Both the position numbers and the translations under genes were made by a program. The notes beneath the pieces are model-generated. The model did no database searches, had not been told where the DNA came from, and saw only the letters and a list, made by a program, of their open reading frames with translations. From the NCBI GenBank assembly GCA_032718475.1, contig JAUCBJ010001292.1, positions 1-36,021 of the forward strand: a stretch of 36,021 bases of DNA, given 5' to 3'. Below, piece after piece: positions 17,475 to 27,671 of this stretch (position 1 is its first letter; each line of letters begins with the position of its first letter). The DNA is from Nemertoderma westbladi. Its lineage: Eukaryota; Xenacoelomorpha; Nemertodermatida; Nemertodermatidae.

Positions 17475-20465
17475 TCAGGAGCTGACGAGACTGAACCCGT
17501 GGCCCATATCGATAGTCTTGGGCGGCAACCACCGCAGTTTAACCCGCCGACAACACCGCACGATGGGCGCACAACAGCTGGTAGCGCTGAGACTACAGGG
17601 CACATTGGTAACCCGTAGCAACGGCCAGGTAAACTTGGGGAAGTTGGACTCTGCGTGGATACGGATGTCCGAGTCCGTGGGAAGATGGAACGTAAAGTTA
17701 CCCCAGTCCCTAGAGACGGTGTAAACAGCTGTTATATCGCGGCCTCGTTCGCTCCAGTTAATCTGTAATACACAAATAATATTCGAAGACTCTTTAATAA
17801 TATAATTATATTTATATAAAGCAGAGGTATATTATTATAGAATAAATAAATAAAGCTACTGACCTCGGAGTTGGGTACACAGGAATGCTTGACCCACTCG
17901 TGGGTAAAGTCGCCGATTCGATCGACAGTCGCCCCTTTACACGTCTGTAGGGCCACGTAAGTGCCGGACGTTGCGCGGACCAGTTTGGACCATGCGTGGG
18001 AGTGCGGGGTGTCTACAACAAGGATTAGTCTGGAGTCATCCTGGCCCCCAGCCGGGTGGTGTTTCAACCAGAGACTTAGCAAATCGTTGTATGTGAACTC
18101 TTGAGATCCTAAAACATAATAATAAGATTTAAATTCATATATTTATCCTCGATATATTTTAAATTTAGCCTTTTCTTTCATATGAATATCATTATTAATA
18201 TAATCTGTTATTACTACCCCTAATAAATGTACAGCAACTGGTATCATACCTGTACCGAGAAGCGCCCAGTTGCCGTTTTGGTAAGTTGGTCCGCTGTAGT
18301 AGACGATATAAGTATCAAACATGGGCCCATCTGTTGTCGTACGAGTAAATAAACTCTATAACAATAATTAAGAAAACAAACAAATGTACATCATCGGAAA
18401 TATTTAGTACCAGATGGCATATCAGCAACCAGAATAATTAATTGTCTTTAATACCGAATAGCGCTGTGAGATATACAAGAACCCAACTAAAACGGCGGGT
18501 ACCTTCCAGTTTTAATAAATATACAATTCATTCATTCATTAATTTCATTAATTCCCTGCTTACGCCCCGGTGACTATTTTCTTGAATAAAAGATGATAAT
18601 AAAATGGTCGTACACATGCACTGGTAAAAACTATAATATTATATGAAAACAACTCTTAATTTCATAGTTAGTATGTTCTGTATGTTATAAGAAACTTCTA
18701 AGCTAAAAAGTTACAAAAATAAGAAAGTTACAATATAGTTTGTAAATAAATATATTATAAAATCCAGGTGTGACGTCATAAAGTAATTAAGTTAAGTAAA
18801 CCTGAAGGTATGACGTCATAAAATAATTAAGTAAACCTGAAGGTGTGACGTCAACATATCGCGACTGACACCGGAACTAGAGAAGTCGCAGGAATAAAGG
18901 TCGATCATGTGATGATGGAAGAATCTGTTAACGGAGTTGAGAAGGTCGGTAGAGCGAGTTGTTAGTTCCTGTGAGTAAGTCGGGGGTAGGAGAGTTGTCT
19001 GCGAGTCCGATTCAGCAATCCTAAATAATTATTAACGAAAATAATAAATCATCTATTCATTGATATAAATGCAATTAGTAGTAGTAATAGCCACCCCCCA
19101 AAGCCTAACCAATTACAATGTTTAAATCAAATTAAATAACCTGAATAAAGACGGAGCAATAAGGGCGTATCCGATGCAAGTCCCTCCAATAATGCGACAT
19201 AAATCGTAGAGAAGCCACAAAGCCATAAGTTCGAACGGTAGAACGGTGAGACACAGAGCCATAAAGAGGGGGAAGTTACCCTGCCAGGAGACACCGCCGA
19301 GAATAATGGTGGTAACAGCGGTGAGACAGACAAGTCGCAGAGATATCAGCGAGAAGTGACGCATTCCTCGGGCAGCCAGAATCCGGGTAAAACTGTGTAA
19401 ACTCTCCCCGGTTGAGTCGCTGCCAGTCGAATGGTAGGTGAACCCGCATTCCGATATCTTAGTCATAAATCGCCAACAACTTATCGTGAAAACCACGTGG
19501 AATACGGACCACGCGAACCCGAAGAGAGCGTAGCCGGGTACCGTCAGGTAAAGTTTCTCGGATGAGCTCAAAACAAAGCCGCATGTTACGAGATAAAATA
19601 CCTCGATAAATACAATAAATATGACCACCAATCGCCGTAGGATTGGCCTCCACATAAAGAATTTACCCCATATCTGGAGGACCGTATGGGGCGAAAAATA
19701 AAGATCCATTAGCGGCTCAAATACAACTCGGCCGACAAAGCAGATTAGCGGAAATATACTGGGAGTGATTCCTAGTGCTGGGAAAAACTGAAGTTGGACG
19801 ATCACGAAGAATAAGGCTAAGTGGAGACAGGCTAGAATACACTTCATACGCAGCGCTATAATCGTAATAGCAAAACCCAAAACCAAAACTAAGAAGCAAA
19901 AAAAGTTTGCAGATATAGTTCCAGCAATTATAAACCCTAGGAGTTCGTAGGCTTCACTTTGTTTCAGTACCGACGTACTGTAATTAGCTAAACCAGTTAA
20001 TCGTTCTAGAATACGCCAAAGGGTTTGTAGACCTAAGGAAATCATTACGAGTATGTTTAGAGTAATTTCTTTAATATCCTCTTGGAATCCATCGTGAACC
20101 GTCATAGATATGAACGCCAATAAGCAACCCGTCCAAAGATGGTAGATGGCTGTACTAAGAGTCTCCATACCAAAGTAGTAATGACAAACAAACGCAGATG
20201 GAAAAACAAGAATACTCAGCATAGACAGCATTACAATAGATCGATCTCCATCATTGATTTCCCAGCGGGTATATAAACCCATCCCTATGGCAGCCATCAA
20301 TATCACCGCCGATAAATAGTTTATCGATTTTAACGTAAAGTAAAACTTTAGATCCACCATTCTGATGTGTTGCGGTACAATGTACCTCAATGTAATGGTG
20401 AAGAAAACAAATATTTGGGATAATCGAAGTCTCACTTTTCCTACAATATCTCCAATTGTGTGCAT
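17475..20465 (-). CDS. TMEM168: Transmembrane protein 168, five coding exons
   Basis: Coding exons, in transcript order, are 20465-19141, 19020-18837, 18355-18250, 18108-17864 and 17762-17475. All introns begin GT and end AG, all joins keep frame, and the total is 715 residues (human 697). Exon 1 encodes about ten membrane segments, with MGLYTRWE, YYFGMETLS, a LYFS motif, RGMRHFSLIS and GGTCIGYALIAP. Exon 2 gives TTLLPPTYSQELTTRSTDLL and FFHHHMIDLYSCDFS. Exon 3 gives DGPMFDTYIVYYSG and NWALLG. Exon 4 gives SRLILVVDTPHSHAWSKLVR and DFTHEWVKHSC. Exon 5 gives INWSERGRDITAVYTVSRDW and ends DMGHGFSLVSS. All align with the human protein in order. The human protein is an integral membrane protein reported at the nuclear membrane; its activity is unknown. 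The start at 20465 is the first ATG; a second at codon 36 is nearer the conserved part. Confidence 0.95.
18776..18850 (-). repeat. Tandem duplication across TMEM168 exon 2 donor
   Basis: On the plus strand, GGTGTGACGTCA, GGTATGACGTCATAAAATAA and GGTGTGACGTCATAAAGTAA start three consecutive imperfect units of about 35-40 nt. Each of the two inner units ends in GTAAACCTGAA, whose complement is the splice donor TTCAG|GTTTAC. The donor used by homology is at 18837; a second identical donor lies 35 nt into the intron. Confidence 0.85.
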
Positions 20466-20994
20466 CGGTAATGAACATTCAAGACAAATATAAATTTAAA
20501 TGTACGGTAAATGGCTTCTTTTAGTATTCAGGCGGTCAGGACTCAGGACAGACAGGACACAGCCAGTACAGGAAGTAGGAAATTTTAAATATGTTTTCAA
20601 GGGAACCACGGTCGCCTACAAAATTAAAATACCGGTAGCGGTAGTACTGTAGTAGCAGCAGTAGTACAACTGTAGTACCGTATCGGCCTCGGCCAGCCAC
20701 TAAGCCAAGTACAGAAGTAACTGACTGACTGACTGCCAGACTGCTGGACTGACTGAGTAACGGTGACACAAACACAGTCATGACAGCTGACTGGCTGACA
20801 CTCCTGACAGCACACCGGTCTGCCGGTAGTGCTGTAGTGCTGTAGTGGCAGAGTGGTGAGTGTGAGTGGTATGTCATATGTACCTATACTGGCACCTGGG
20901 CACTGGCAGACTGGCAGGTATACGACAGTACGAGTCAGCCTGTCAGCCACAGCCAGTCTGCAGTCCACACAGTCAAATCACCATTATTACAGCG
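20466..20994. promoter_or_regulatory. Region upstream of TMEM168
   Basis: Probably promoter and 5' untranslated region of TMEM168 (minus strand). The part 20630-20960 is low-complexity, built from CAGT, GACTG and GTAC-like short repeats such as CTGACTGACTGACTGCC. Open frames here are products of that composition. No TATA box could be assigned. Confidence 0.35.
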
Positions 20995-21004
20995 GTCAGC
21001 CTAA

Positions 21005-21200
21005 ACACCCAACTACACCCAACTTTCACCCAACTACACCCAACTACACCCAACTTTCACCCAACTACACCCAACTACACCCAACTTTCACCCAACTACA
21101 CCCAACTTTCACCCAACTACACCCAACTTTCAGCCAACTACACCCACACAGTTCCACCCCACTACACCCAACTTCCACTGCACTTCCACTCTGCATCCAA
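21005..21200 (+). repeat. CCCAACT array 1
   Basis: Alternating 10-nt ACACCCAACT and 11-nt TTCACCCAACT units, about eighteen in all. Open frames rich in His, Pro, Thr and Asn arise in several frames and reflect only the repeat. Related arrays lie at 23235-23460 (same strand) and 25590-25735 (opposite strand). Confidence 0.9.
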
Positions 21201-21370
21201 CTTACACCAAACTATACCTACTGTATGGCACCAAACTTCCACAAATTACAATATGTACAGTAACAAACTCTTCGAGGAATTGCTGAGATATGAGCTTTTA
21301 AATGTTTCATGTACTGTATGTTGCCCCCACTGCTGAGCAATTATGAAAATAACAAACTAACGTTTTATAT

Positions 21371-21445
21371 TTTTTGCAGGTTGGTTCTAGAATAATTGAT
21401 GAATTTAGCAATAAATATACAAAGGAGAGACGCAGAGACTATTGA
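21371..21445 (+). other. Exon-like segment, left copy
   Basis: TTTTTTGCAG is a good 3' splice acceptor, followed by a frame of 21 residues (VGSRIIDEFSNKYTKERRRD and Y) and a stop at 21443-21445. The inverted copy at 25322-25387 keeps the acceptor, the length and the frame, with conservative changes. I do not recognise the peptide. It may be the last coding exon of a duplicated gene or an exon of a mobile element. Confidence 0.35.
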
Positions 21446-22065
21446 CGAACGATCCAAGCTACAGTATAAAACTAAACTGGCGCTGTTTGGGATTGTGGTG
21501 AAAATGAAAACGGTATTGATACACAGGGGGGTCACCGTCACAGCCTTAACGACGAAATCGCATTGGAAACTTCTGTTATGGGAATAGCAATGCAGATAAT
21601 TCGTACAAAGTTAATGGACATAAGTTCTATATTATACAGTATGTTTAATGCAATTATAATAATGTAATTATCCTTTATGTATCATAGAATACAAGAAAAA
21701 GAACTGTAACATTATTTTCAGCAGCTTTATTTTAATCTTGGGCCCATGTAAACACTTTCTGCCGTTATATATTTAACTTTGCAGTTGCCCCCATGTGAAG
21801 AATCCCAGGTTTTCATTAAAATCACAGGTTACAAAAGGACTGAATCTAACCAAAACAATAAACGAAATTTAGCCGTATCAAAACGAAACGTATCAAAAAG
21901 ATAAATTAAAAAAAATAAAAAATCTTCATACATAAAATTCCAATAAAATGTCGACCGAAAAGTGAAATCCTGGTATTATTCACATGGGCGAACTTTATGG
22001 CCTTTATATTAATTAATTTTTAACGAAACAACAGCAATAATTTTAGAACATTTTACATTTTTGAT

Positions 22066-22421
22066 AAACTAAAAGGGGATCTGGTAAGATCTGTACAGGT
22101 CAAGGGAATTTCTGCAAGGAACTTATTATGATCTTCACATACAGGCGATGCCAGAATGGACAAGATCTCTACAGTATGAGAATCGATAAGATCGTTATAC
22201 ATTACAGATCTTACAGTAGTAGAAATAATAATTCATCACACTAGGGTAGAGAATTGCAGACGTTGATCAACGTAATCATATAGACGCGGCTTGTGGTCTC
22301 TAGTACATACTGTACAGTATATGTACAGTAGGATATGACAATATTCAGCTTATTTTATTACAAACAACGAAATGGGAGAAGTGTATTTAATCTTTCAGAC
22401 ATTCCACCCATTCGAAAATCC
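22066..22421. other. Spacer inside the inverted duplication
   Basis: AT-rich, with repeated short ACAGTA/TGTACAG text. The foldback-related motif AACCAAAACAATAAACGAAA lies just before, at 21850-21869, and appears inverted near 24060. Nothing coding seen. Confidence 0.4.
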
Positions 22422-22968
22422 TCATGTGATCAACATTGAGGTTTCCAAACTAATGTGTGCATTGTACTTGACACAATGAACCCGGCGTAGCATTCTTGTG
22501 AATGTGCCATCCAGAGATTTGGTGTCCTCAGCAGTTAGAGCCCAGCATGGACTCCCGTAGAGGAGTACTGGAACTACTGCTGCTCTAAATAATCGGACCT
22601 TGAGTTTCCGATTAATTCTCGGTGACTTCCAAATCCTGGAAAGCCTATTCAAGGCTGCCCATGCCTTTCCCTTACGTATTCGAAGGTCCTCACCTGACTT
22701 CCGGATCCATGATCCCAGGTAACAGAAGTTGTCCACATGCTCAAGCATACCATCCTTTGAGCTTATGCTCATCCGATCAGAGACTTGCTGAGGACTTTCA
22801 AAGTTAACTGTCAAAATTGTGGTCTTTCTGGAGGTAATAAAAAGACCAACACTAGAAGCAGAATGTTCTAATGAGCTGAGGAGCCGTTGGGCTCCCTCTA
22901 ATGATTCTGAGAGTACTCCTAAGTCATCAGCAAAGTCTATCTGATCAACATTGAGGTTTCCAAGCTAA
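22422..22968 (-). mobile_element. Non-LTR retrotransposon reverse transcriptase fragment
   Basis: One open frame on the minus strand encodes the end of the RT palm and the thumb: IDFADDLGVLSESLEGAQRL with the catalytic FADD near 22923-22934, then GLFITSRKTT, HVDNFCYLGSWIRKSGEDLR, AWAALNRLSRIWKS, LKVRLFRAAVVPVLLYGSPC and KSLDGTFTRMLRRV. This fits the RTE/Jockey-like endonuclease-RT proteins common in invertebrates. The rest of the ORF is absent on both sides, so it is a dead fragment. It is bounded by two copies of a 27-nt sequence (22427-22453 and 22942-22968). Confidence 0.85.
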
Positions 22969-23234
22969 ATTCTCACATGTGAATGAATAATACAGTATGT
23001 CACACACTTTAGGTATGTTGCTACATAGTCGGATCCCAAGTGGGGTTTCTCATGGGGCTTTAATGTGGATCAGTTGGCGAAAATCTTCAAAAGTTACTTA
23101 CGAATGAATTTTTCGTTACAGACAGACAAGCGGACAGAACGACCGACTGGAGATGAAATTTTGCCCTATTTTTACTAATTGCAATTGTGCGCTAAGGCTT
23201 GCCCTGACTGCGTGACTCGTCCCACAGAACACCA

Positions 23235-23460
23235 AACTCTCCAACCAACTACACTCAACTTTGACTCACTTTCACCCAACTACACTCCACTTCCACCCAA
23301 CTCTCACCCAACTACACCCAACTTTCACCCAACTACCCCCAACAACACCCAACTTTCACCCAACTACACCCAATTCTCCACCCAACTACACCCAACTATC
23401 ACCCAACTACAGTACACTCAACATTGTCTCACTTCCACCCAACTACACTTACCTTTCACC
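23235..23460 (+). repeat. CCCAACT array 2
   Basis: Looser array of ACACCCAACT, TTCACCCAACT and variants (ACTCAACT, CCCCCAACA). It lies in the spacer of the inverted duplication in the same orientation as array 1. Together with an arm-like piece at 23935-24045 it suggests a third partial copy of the duplicated unit. Confidence 0.85.
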
Positions 23461-23836
23461 ACTTTCTCGCAGGTCAGGATTTTTGAAAATAAAAAATTAT
23501 AAAGCAAATTATAAAATTGTCAAAAACCATACAAATCCTAATCTACGTCGCTTTTTTGGATGTGAAGATGAGTAGGACATACAGTACAATATATCTAATG
23601 TTTAGTTCTGAGGCATAACAGCGAGAACATGCGAGCCACGTAGTAAAGGCGAGCCTTAACGCACTATGATAATTAGTAAATACTGGAAAATTTATTTCGA
23701 GTTATTATCATATTCGAGTTAGTGAAATATTGAAACGAGGGACCGAAGTGAGATAAAAGTACATTATACACTATAATATGTTGTTTTATTGTTAATTTAT
23801 TGTTATTACTAATAAATTTATTAATATATTGTTATT

Positions 23837-23918
23837 ACTTAACGCTCGTCTATGGACGAGCCGCAAATAATCCATCTATCTACTGTATTTACGGCTTGTC
23901 CAAGGACAAGCGTTAAGT
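23837..23918. repeat. Inverted repeat with 26-bp arms
   Basis: ACTTAACGCTCGTCTATGGA starts the left arm and CCAAGGACAAGCGTTAAGT ends the right arm; the arms pair with few mismatches around a 30-nt AT-rich loop. Each arm also contains its own small palindrome (GTCxxxGGAC). It could be a tiny foldback element or the ends of a MITE. Confidence 0.6.
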
Positions 23919-23934
23919 ACGGTAATTCAGAAAT

Positions 23935-24085
23935 TTAACAATAAAATATTATAATTATCCTTTGTATCATATTACAAGAAAGATTGTAACATACAGTAGT
24001 CTTTATTTTCAACAGTTTTATTCTAAACTTCGTGGCCTTTATATTAATTTGATCTTATCTTTCGTTTATTATTTTGGTTCCATGA
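23935..24085 (+). repeat. Third partial copy of arm sequence
   Basis: TAATTATCCTTTGTATCATA, ACAAGAAAGATTGTAACAT and GGCCTTTATATTAATT correspond in order to 21660-22020 in the left arm, same orientation, but with deletions. It ends with TTTCGTTTATTATTTTGGTTCC, the motif shared with the foldback elements near 6365 and 7250. Confidence 0.6.
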
Positions 24086-24463
24086 GAAATTTATTATTCG
24101 CCTATATTATACAGAAAGTACTTTATTTGCTAACCATTAAGATTGGATCAGGGAGCCAAATGGAGTGTAAACTTGAGACATGTAAAATGTAATGAGAAAT
24201 GTAAAAAGTTCTAAAATTATTTCTGTTGTTTCGTTAAAAATTAATTAATACAGTATAAAGGCTATAAAGTTTAAGATAAAGAAGCTGAAAATAATGTTAC
24301 AGTTTATTTTCTTGTATTCTATGATACATAAAGGATAATTACATTATTATAATTGCATTAAACATACTGTATAATATAGAACTTATGTCCATTAACTTTG
24401 TACGAATTATCTGCATTGCTATTCCCACAGCAGAAGTTTCCAATAATGCGATTTCGTCGTTAA

Positions 24464-25173
24464 GGGGGGGTACACCATTTTCGGCCAACTCTTCGATTTA
24501 TCACTCTCAGCGTTTCAAAATTGTTTGATTTTGGCTAAAATTTGGCATATAGGTGCCTAAGATGCTATTCTACATGACAGGTCAGAAAATTTTTTTTTTT
24601 CGCTATTGAATATTAGTTAATACTAGTTAACAACAAAAAAAACTTGGTTGCGTTTAAAACCCTAAGGCTTTTACAGTTTTGAACCTAATCATATGAAAGT
24701 TTTTTTATATGATAGATCAAAGATGGGGCAACATAACTATCAGGCGAAATTTTGTTAAAATAATTCTGCACCGCTAGGTGGCGCTGCAAATTTATGCAAA
24801 TTTTTAGGTTTTTTATAAATAGTATTAAATTTTATTAACAAAAAATTTCGAAAAGTTGCCTGATACTTTTATGCAGGGTGGCTATCTAGACACCCACAGA
24901 AAGTTTCAGACTAATTGCTCAAAAATTGTAGAAGTAGTAGGGTTTTGAAGTCGAGAATTTCATAAAAAATTTTTTTGGAGATAATCGACCTTTCATTATA
25001 TATAGTAATAGTAATTTCAATAGGATTCCGTAAATGGAAATTTACATAACTTGAAAACTAAAAGAGCTATTAAATAGCGGTTTTCAGATATGGAAACACC
25101 ATTCAATGGTGCATTACAATAGACCATAAAAAAAATTTCGACATATTTTGGACCAAAATGGTGTACCCCCCCC
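24464..25173. mobile_element. 710-bp TTAA-flanked non-autonomous DNA transposon
   Basis: The element is flanked by TTAA at 24460-24463 and 25174-25177. Its ends are inverted: GGGGGGGTACACCATTTT on the left and AAAATGGTGTACCCCCCCC on the right. The left arm of the inverted duplication retains the unoccupied site with a single TTAA (21546-21549), which proves insertion with TTAA duplication. No transposase frame is present. TTAA targets are known for the piggyBac and Kolobok superfamilies; I cannot choose. The interior is AT-rich and holds a CTCF-like core at 24771-24786. Confidence 0.92.
24771..24786 (+). promoter_or_regulatory. CTCF-like core motif inside the TTAA element
   Basis: CCGCTAGGTGGCGCTG fits the CTCF core CCASYAGRKGGCRS except at the third base, as does 5664-5679. 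The preceding GCGAAATTTT is also shared with that site (GCGAAATTTTTT), hinting that both lie in related repeats. Function unproven. Confidence 0.35.
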
Positions 25174-25321
25174 TTAAGGCTGTGACGGTGACCCTCCTGT
25201 GTATCAATACCGTTTTCATTTTCACCGCAATCCCACAGCGCCAGTTTAGTTTGTACTGTAGCTTAGTTTGGAGTTTTGATGCGTGGTATGTGTAGACATC
25301 TATAGGTATCTGGATCGTTCG

Positions 25322-25387
25322 TCAATAGTCTCTGTGTCTCTCCTTTGTATATTTTTTGCTAAATTCATCAATTATTCTAGAATCAAC
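25322..25387 (-). other. Exon-like segment, right copy
   Basis: On the minus strand TTTTTATTGCAG precedes a 21-residue frame (VDSRIIDEFSKKYTKERHRD and Y) and a stop, the same length as the left copy at 21380-21445. The differences (G to D, N to K, R to H) leave the frame intact. Confidence 0.35.
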
Positions 25388-25589
25388 CTGCAATAAAAAT
25401 AAAATGTTAGTTAGTTATTTTCATAATTGCAGGGCAGTGATGGCAAAATACAGCACGAGTACATGCAACTTTTAAAAGTTCATATCTCAGCAATTCCTCA
25501 AAGAAGTTCAGAGTTTGTTACTGTACATATTGTAATTTGTGGAAGATAGGTGCCATACAGTATAGAGTTTGGTGTAAGTTGGATGCTGT

Positions 25590-25735
25590 TGTGTTGAAGT
25601 TGGGTGTAGTTGGTGAAAGTTGGGTGTAGTTGGGTGAAAGTTGGGTGAAAGTTGGGTGTAGTTGGGTGAAAGTTGGGTGTAGTTGGGTGTAGTTGGGTGT
25701 AGTTGGGTGAAAGTTGGGTGTAGTTGGGTGATTAG
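25590..25735 (-). repeat. CCCAACT array 3
   Basis: Plus-strand text is AGTTGGGTGT/AGTTGGGTGAA; the complement is the same 10/11-nt unit as array 1, in the mirrored position of the right arm. Confidence 0.9.
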
Positions 25736-25742
25736 GCTGACC

Positions 25743-26219
25743 CTTATTACAGTACTGCAGTATTAGCATTAGGCCTATATTTCAGGTAGGCCTATTTATA
25801 AACATGACATAAATCTGCATAGGCCTATTGAAAATAGAAGCACAATATATAGCTGTATAGTGCAGTAGTGTTATAGAGCCAACCAGCTGACCAGTCCACA
25901 CAGTACAGCAGTACTTTCGATACTGGTCTGATGGTATAGTGCAGCCAGACAGCTGTACAGTTGTATTGTACATTTAGTACATTCCAGCATTCAGACATCA
26001 GTATACAGTGTGATGTAATCAGTGCCTGAGTGTTCCTGACTAACGTACTGATGTACTGTCTGATTGTCTGACTGCACTGTAGGGCCTACTGCCTACTACT
26101 CAGCTTGTCAGCTACAGTACTCTGACTCTGGTACTAGGCTACTTTGTTTGTATTCAGTTCATACTTCATACTGTACTACTGCAGTACTGTACAGTACATG
26201 GTACACTGCAGCGCTGCAC
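25743..26219. other. Low-complexity CAGT/GTAC region
   Basis: Rich in CTGTAC, CAGTAC and GACTG text, with four TAGGCCTA-type palindromes near 25770-25830 and 26080. Resembles the stretch at 20630-20960 that precedes the other arm. No gene seen. Confidence 0.4.
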
Positions 26220-26450
26220 GGTGTTGTCGCGTTTCGGCAACTGATAGTAGCGTTCAGGCGTTAGAGCCGCGTTTCGGCAACTAATAGTCGCGTTTCGGCA
26301 ACATGGTAACAAAGTTGCGTTTCGGCAACTGAGTGATGCATTTCGGCAACTCATAGTTTCATTTCGGCATCTCATAGTTGAGTTGCGCATTTCGGCAACT
26401 GTTAACAGGATGCGCTTAGGCAAACTGATAGATGCGTTTCGGCAACTCGT
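26220..26450 (+). repeat. Irregular array of GCGTTTCGGCAACT
   Basis: About ten copies of the core TTTCGGCAACT, most preceded by GCG or GCA and followed by (G/C)ATAGT, spaced unevenly by about 20-35 nt. Some are mutated (TTTCGGCATCT, CTTAGGCAAACT). The core is better conserved than the spacers. An open frame on the minus strand repeats CRNA residues as a by-product. Confidence 0.8.
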
Positions 26451-27652
26451 AAACAAAGGCTAACTGGATACTGTATGAATCTCAACGTCACCATCATCGC
26501 ATAATTGTATCAATAACATATAGGGCAGAGCAAATCAGTATTATTTATTACCTTTTCCTCATTACATTTCCCATTGTTCATTTTCATTCTACATTATTAT
26601 TTTACCCAAGCCTACTCCAACTACTTCGAGTTATATAGAAACTGATGTTATTAATTCCATATATTGTCCACATATTATTCCATATATTATAAGTCTATTA
26701 TAATTCAACCTGATATTACTGTATAATTCAATCTGATTTTAATTCATACAGTAAACTGTTTATCTATTCCCCTTTTCAATTTTGGTTACTCGCGTTCGAC
26801 TCAGTAGATAGAGTTATTTTATTTAGAATCCGACATATCCCATGATCAGTTTGAGCCCAAAATGGAGAGCGTACAATGATTATAGTACTAGTATAGTATA
26901 GTATATTAGTATAGTATTATCTATTAGTATAGTATTATACTAATTTTAGGTTAATTTGAGTAACAGCTGTCCAGCGTCACGGACGGAACGTCATGGGTGA
27001 AAACCAAAGAATATTCAACACCCACCCCAAAAAAGCCTTAGTCGGCTGTCCGTCATCGTCGTTAGAAATTTTTAAAATCTATTAAGTCGGTAAATCTTTG
27101 ATGAAATGGAACCAAACTTGGTACACATGTAGTTTTTAAAAGGTTTAGAAATTCTACACACAGACACACTCAAGATCTATAATTAATCTGTCGACCGCTA
27201 GGGGACGAATATGACTATGTCCACAAATTGTACCTCTACTCGAAGGCTTATCTGGACTAACGTACTGCGCGAAGTCCACACAAACGTGTAGGCCTACTGT
27301 ATTTCTTACAGTTTGGGTAAACGCCAAAAATTACGCTACTGCCTGTTTTATGGGCTGCCACCAACCAGGCGCCATCATTGCCAAATTCCCAAGTTTTTTG
27401 TAAACATTCACTAGGATACTTGTATATATACTGTAGGCCTATTATCTTGTTCTGTCTCGTAAATTTTCATGCAGTCATGTACTGCACCTGCAGACCTGTA
27501 AGTATGATTACAACTGTGATTCTCGTTTCTAGTAGCAAAATCATAATTAAATAAATCACAACTGTGTTGAATCGTTATTTTTAATTTGGATTTCTTCTTC
27601 ACTCTCCCCCTCTCATTCCTCTTGATTATATTTTTTTGACACATTTTCGCCA

Positions 27653-27671
27653 AACTCTCTCTCTCTCTCTC
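27653..27671 (+). repeat. CT dinucleotide microsatellite
   Basis: About nine uninterrupted CT units in an otherwise unremarkable region. Confidence 0.9.

Larger units (their letters stand above)
20995..22065 (+). repeat. Left arm of large inverted duplication
   Basis: Begins GTCAGCCTAA, followed by a CCCAACT short-repeat array (21005-21200), a unique segment with splice acceptor and 22-codon frame (21371-21445), the empty TTAA site (21546-21549), and sequence up to GTTTCGTTAAAAA-type text near 22030 read on the other strand. It matches the reverse complement of 24200-25742. The left arm alone carries about 240 nt (21750-21988) with ends resembling GCCCATGTAA and TTCACATGGGC, probably a separate insertion. 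Confidence 0.85.
24200..25742 (-). repeat. Right arm of large inverted duplication
   Basis: Reverse complement of the left arm in the same order: the AACGAAACAACAG segment, the GTACGAATTATCTGCATTGC segment, the TTAA site (here interrupted by a 710-bp element), the exon-like segment (25322-25387), and a CCCAACT array ending in GTCAGCCTAA at 25741. Identity over unique parts is high. The right arm also has about 45 nt near 25265-25310 that the left lacks. Confidence 0.85.

Noticed and set aside
19127-20478. Additional minus-strand frames of 60-75 codons inside TMEM168 exon 1.
   Set aside because: They overlap the conserved 447-codon frame out of phase and match no family.
20853-21336. Open frames encoding HPTTPNYTQL-like repeats (also at 23179-23575 and 25518-25769).
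   Set aside because: They arise from the CCCAACT short repeat in more than one frame and have no independent coding evidence.
26166-26456. 96-codon minus-strand frame with repeated CRNA residues.
   Set aside because: It is a by-product of the irregular GGCAACT array; spacing varies and codons are not conserved.
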